7,386 nt of DNA. Origin: Streptosporangiaceae bacterium. Its GTDB lineage: Bacteria; Actinomycetota; Actinomycetes; Streptosporangiales; Streptosporangiaceae. The notes beneath the pieces are model-generated. The model was given only the letters and a program-made list of their open reading frames with translations, did no database searches and was not told the origin of the DNA. The stretch spans positions 1-7,386 of the forward strand of contig JASHQP010000483.1 in the NCBI GenBank assembly GCA_030039095.1, written 5' to 3'. A program made the translations under genes and the position numbers. Below, piece by piece: positions 5,556-7,386 of the stretch (positions are counted from its first letter, which is position 1; the number at the start of each line of letters is the position of its first letter).

Positions 5556-6431
5556 ATGACAACCGCTGGCAAAACGGTCCGCATCTGCCACCTCTACCCG
5601 AGGCTGCTCAGCGTGGCCGGCGACCGGGGGAACCTGTTCGCCCTCATGCAGCGCTGCGCCTGGCGGGGAATCCGCTTCGACGTGACCGAGGCCGACGTGG
5701 GCGACGTCCCCGACTTCACCGAGTCGGACCTGATCCTGCTGCACGGCGGGCAGGACCGCGAGATGACCGCGGCCGCGCGCGACCTGGCGCAGAAGGCCGG
5801 GCCGCTGACCGACGCGATCGAGGGCGACGCCGTCGTGCTCGCCGTGTGCGCCGGATATCAGCTGCTCGGACAGTACTATGCCCCGTCGCAGGGCCCGCGG
5901 ATCGAGGGCATCGGCGCGCTGGACGTGGTCACCGAGGCCGGGCCGACGCGCTTCATCGGGCACGTGGCGGTGGACTGCGACTTCGGCTCCGGCGACCGCG
6001 GACAGCTCACCGGGTTCGAGAACCACAGCGGCCGCACCCTCCTGGGCGCCGGCGCGCAGCCGCTCGGGCGCGTGATCGCCGGCGGCGGCAACAACGGCGA
6101 CGACGGCACCGAAGGCGCCCGGTACCGGGAGGTCTACGCGACCTACCTGCACGGGCCGGTGCTGCCGAAGAACCCGTGGCTGGCCGATCACCTCATCTCC
6201 CGCGCGCTGGAGCACCGCTACAGCGACGTTGGCCCGCTCACACCGCTCACGGACCAGGCGGAGGCGCAGGCGCACGCCGCGTCGCTCCGCCTCGCCCGGC
6301 GGCCGGCCCGCAGATGGCGGGCGGCCTCGGTGGCCGGCAAGCGGATGCGGCGGCGGCCACTGCGGTCCCCGGCGCGCGCCCGCGCGAAGACCAGGCCCGC
6401 GACCAAGGAGACACGGTGGACTTCTCACTGA
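5556..6431 (+). CDS. gatD: GatD-like glutamine amidotransferase with arginine-rich tail
   Basis: This 291-residue class I (triad) glutaminase of the CobB/CobQ-like GatD family releases ammonia from glutamine for its MurT partner. The nucleophile is C98 in VLAVCAGYQLLG (94-105) and the catalytic histidine is H199 in ATYLHGPVLPKNP (195-207). LLHGGQDRE (61-69), GFENHSGRT (153-161) and GGGNNGDDGTEG (176-187) are family hallmarks. ATG at 5556 follows GGAGGA (5541-5546) and lies 5 bp after the murT stop, as expected for subunits made together. Family members usually end near residue 245. Here about 45 further residues follow, dense in arginine and lysine (RLARRPARRWR, then GKRMRRRPLR), in a frame with normal third-position GC and thus apparently translated. 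The tail overlaps the next gene by 16 bp. It could bind the anionic membrane or a nucleic acid, or be a by-product of translational coupling. Confidence 0.88.
   Translation: MTTAGKTVRICHLYPRLLSVAGDRGNLFALMQRCAWRGIRFDVTEADVGDVPDFTESDLILLHGGQDREMTAAARDLAQKAGPLTDAIEGDAVVLAVCAGYQLLGQYYAPSQGPRIEGIGALDVVTEAGPTRFIGHVAVDCDFGSGDRGQLTGFENHSGRTLLGAGAQPLGRVIAGGGNNGDDGTEGARYREVYATYLHGPVLPKNPWLADHLISRALEHRYSDVGPLTPLTDQAEAQAHAASLRLARRPARRWRAASVAGKRMRRRPLRSPARARAKTRPATKETRWTSH
6405..6410 (+). promoter_or_regulatory. Ribosome binding site of the acyl-CoA dehydrogenase (AAGGAG)
   Basis: AAGGAG lies within the end of gatD, 5 bases before a GTG at 6416. It decides this start: the protein from here begins VDFSLNAEQREL, the normal N-terminus of the family. 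Confidence 0.75.
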
Positions 6432-7386
6432 ACGCCGAGCAGCGTGAGCTGACCGAGGCGGCCGCCGACTTCGCCCGCCGGGAGCTCAACCACGACCTCG
6501 CGAAGCGCGAGGACGCGGGCGAGTTCCCGCGGGACGCGTGGCGGGCGTGCGCCAAGTTCGGGGTCCTCGGCCTGCCGGTCCCCACCGACCTGGGCGGCAC
6601 CGACAGCGACGTGCTGACGACCGCCCTGGTCATGGAGGCCCTGGGGTACGGCTGCCAGGACAACGGCCTGCTGTTCTCACTGAACGCGCAGATGTGGAGC
6701 GTGGAGCTGCCCCTGGTTGCGTTCGGCACCGAGGCGCAGCAGCACAGGTACCTGCCGCCGATGGTGTCCGGCGACATCCTCGGCGGGCACGCGATGACCG
6801 AGCCGGAGAACGGCTCGGACGCGCTGCACATGCGCACCCGCGCCGAGCGGCGTGGTGACCACTACGTCCTGAACGGCGCCAAGCAGTACATCACCAACGC
6901 GCCGGTCGCCGACGTGTTCCTGGTGTACGCCTCGGTCACCGACCGCCCTGGCCTGGCCGGCCTGTCCGCGTTCCTCGTGGACGCCGCGACGCCCGGGCTG
7001 ATGGTGAGCAGTGGCTTCGAGAAGATGGGCCTGCGCACCTCGCCGATCGGCGAGATCGCGCTGGACGACTGCACGGTACCCGTGGAGAGCCGGCTGGGGC
7101 CGGAAGGCGCCGGCATGGCCATCTTCAACTCGTCCATGGAGTGGGAGCGCAGCTGCATCTTCGCCAGCGTCGTCGGGGCGATGCGGCGGCAACTCGACGC
7201 GTGCGTCGCGTACGCGCGCTCGCGCGAGCAGTTCGGCCAGCCGATCGGGAAGTTCCAGGGCGTGTCGAACAAGCTGGCCGACATGTACGTCCGGCTGGAG
7301 GCGGCGCGGCTGATGATCTACCGGGTCGCCTGGCTGAAGCAGCAGGGCAGGTCGGCGCCGGCCGAGGCGGCCGCCGCGAAGCTGTT
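6416..7386 (+). CDS. Acyl-CoA (or acyl-carrier-protein) dehydrogenase, 3'-partial
   Basis: An open frame begins at GTG 6416 and runs off the window; 323 residues are visible of about 380 expected. It is an FAD flavoenzyme that introduces a double bond alpha-beta to a thioester. The N-terminal helical domain starts DFSLNAEQRELTEAAADFAR. The FAD/substrate signature is AMTEPENGSD at 126-135, the middle beta domain has YVLNGAKQYITNA at 150-162, and the C-terminal helical domain has YARSREQFGQPIGKFQGV at 266-283. The catalytic glutamate and the last helices are outside the window. It overlaps gatD by 16 bp and has its own AAGGAG, so it is part of the same operon. Homologues in natural-product clusters act on carrier-protein-bound acyl or aminoacyl groups; here the substrate is unknown. 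Pairing with an amino-acid decarboxylase and an amidating ligase hints at a biosynthetic rather than a fatty-acid-degradation role. Confidence 0.9.
   Translation, partial: MDFSLNAEQRELTEAAADFARRELNHDLAKREDAGEFPRDAWRACAKFGVLGLPVPTDLGGTDSDVLTTALVMEALGYGCQDNGLLFSLNAQMWSVELPLVAFGTEAQQHRYLPPMVSGDILGGHAMTEPENGSDALHMRTRAERRGDHYVLNGAKQYITNAPVADVFLVYASVTDRPGLAGLSAFLVDAATPGLMVSSGFEKMGLRTSPIGEIALDDCTVPVESRLGPEGAGMAIFNSSMEWERSCIFASVVGAMRRQLDACVAYARSREQFGQPIGKFQGVSNKLADMYVRLEAARLMIYRVAWLKQQGRSAPAEAAAAKL

Noticed and set aside
3894..5562. Large minus-strand open frames opposite murT
   Set aside because: They contain no recognisable domains and mirror strongly conserved MurT sequence on the other strand; antisense shadows.
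1..7386. CRISPR array, insertion sequence, rRNA or phage genes
   Set aside because: No regularly spaced repeats, transposase motifs, terminal inverted repeats, rRNA-like sequence or phage structural motifs were seen on either strand.

Overview
The window is very GC-rich, with strong G/C bias at third codon positions, frequent GTG starts, good AGGAGG-type ribosome sites and overlapping operonic genes. Together with a MurT/GatD pair of actinobacterial style, this points to a filamentous actinomycete (Streptomyces, Streptosporangiales or Pseudonocardiales type). No finer placement can be made from the sequence alone.

Left part (1-1618). The window opens inside a damaged locus. A DppB-type ABC-transporter permease lacks its C-terminal half. 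It runs into the C-terminal end of a neprosin-like (DUF239) secreted protein, which itself carries two small frame changes. This looks like a deletion fusion between two unrelated genes. After a 55 bp gap comes an intact class I SAM-dependent methyltransferase.

Middle (1619-2506). A 152-residue, alanine-rich protein of unknown function lies on the minus strand, tail to tail with the methyltransferase. Between it and the next gene is a 414 bp region shared by divergent genes. Its right half is less GC-rich than its surroundings and dense in structure: a 13 bp-arm inverted repeat, three GCCGTT elements, a short palindrome and a 7 bp-arm palindrome just upstream of a strong ribosome site.

Right part (2507-7386). 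Four plus-strand genes are packed as one operon. They encode a PLP-dependent group II amino-acid decarboxylase, a MurT-like Mur ligase with a zinc ribbon, a GatD-like glutamine amidotransferase with an unusual arginine-rich tail, and an acyl-CoA dehydrogenase that runs off the right edge. Spacings are a 13 bp overlap, a 5 bp gap and a 16 bp overlap, so translation is probably coupled throughout.

MurT and GatD normally form the complex that amidates the D-glutamate of lipid II. Finding the pair between an amino-acid decarboxylase and an acyl-CoA dehydrogenase suggests either a paralogue recruited to a biosynthetic pathway (amidating a carboxylate intermediate), a self-protection copy, or a housekeeping pair that has gained neighbours. 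This four-gene arrangement is the most interesting feature of the window.
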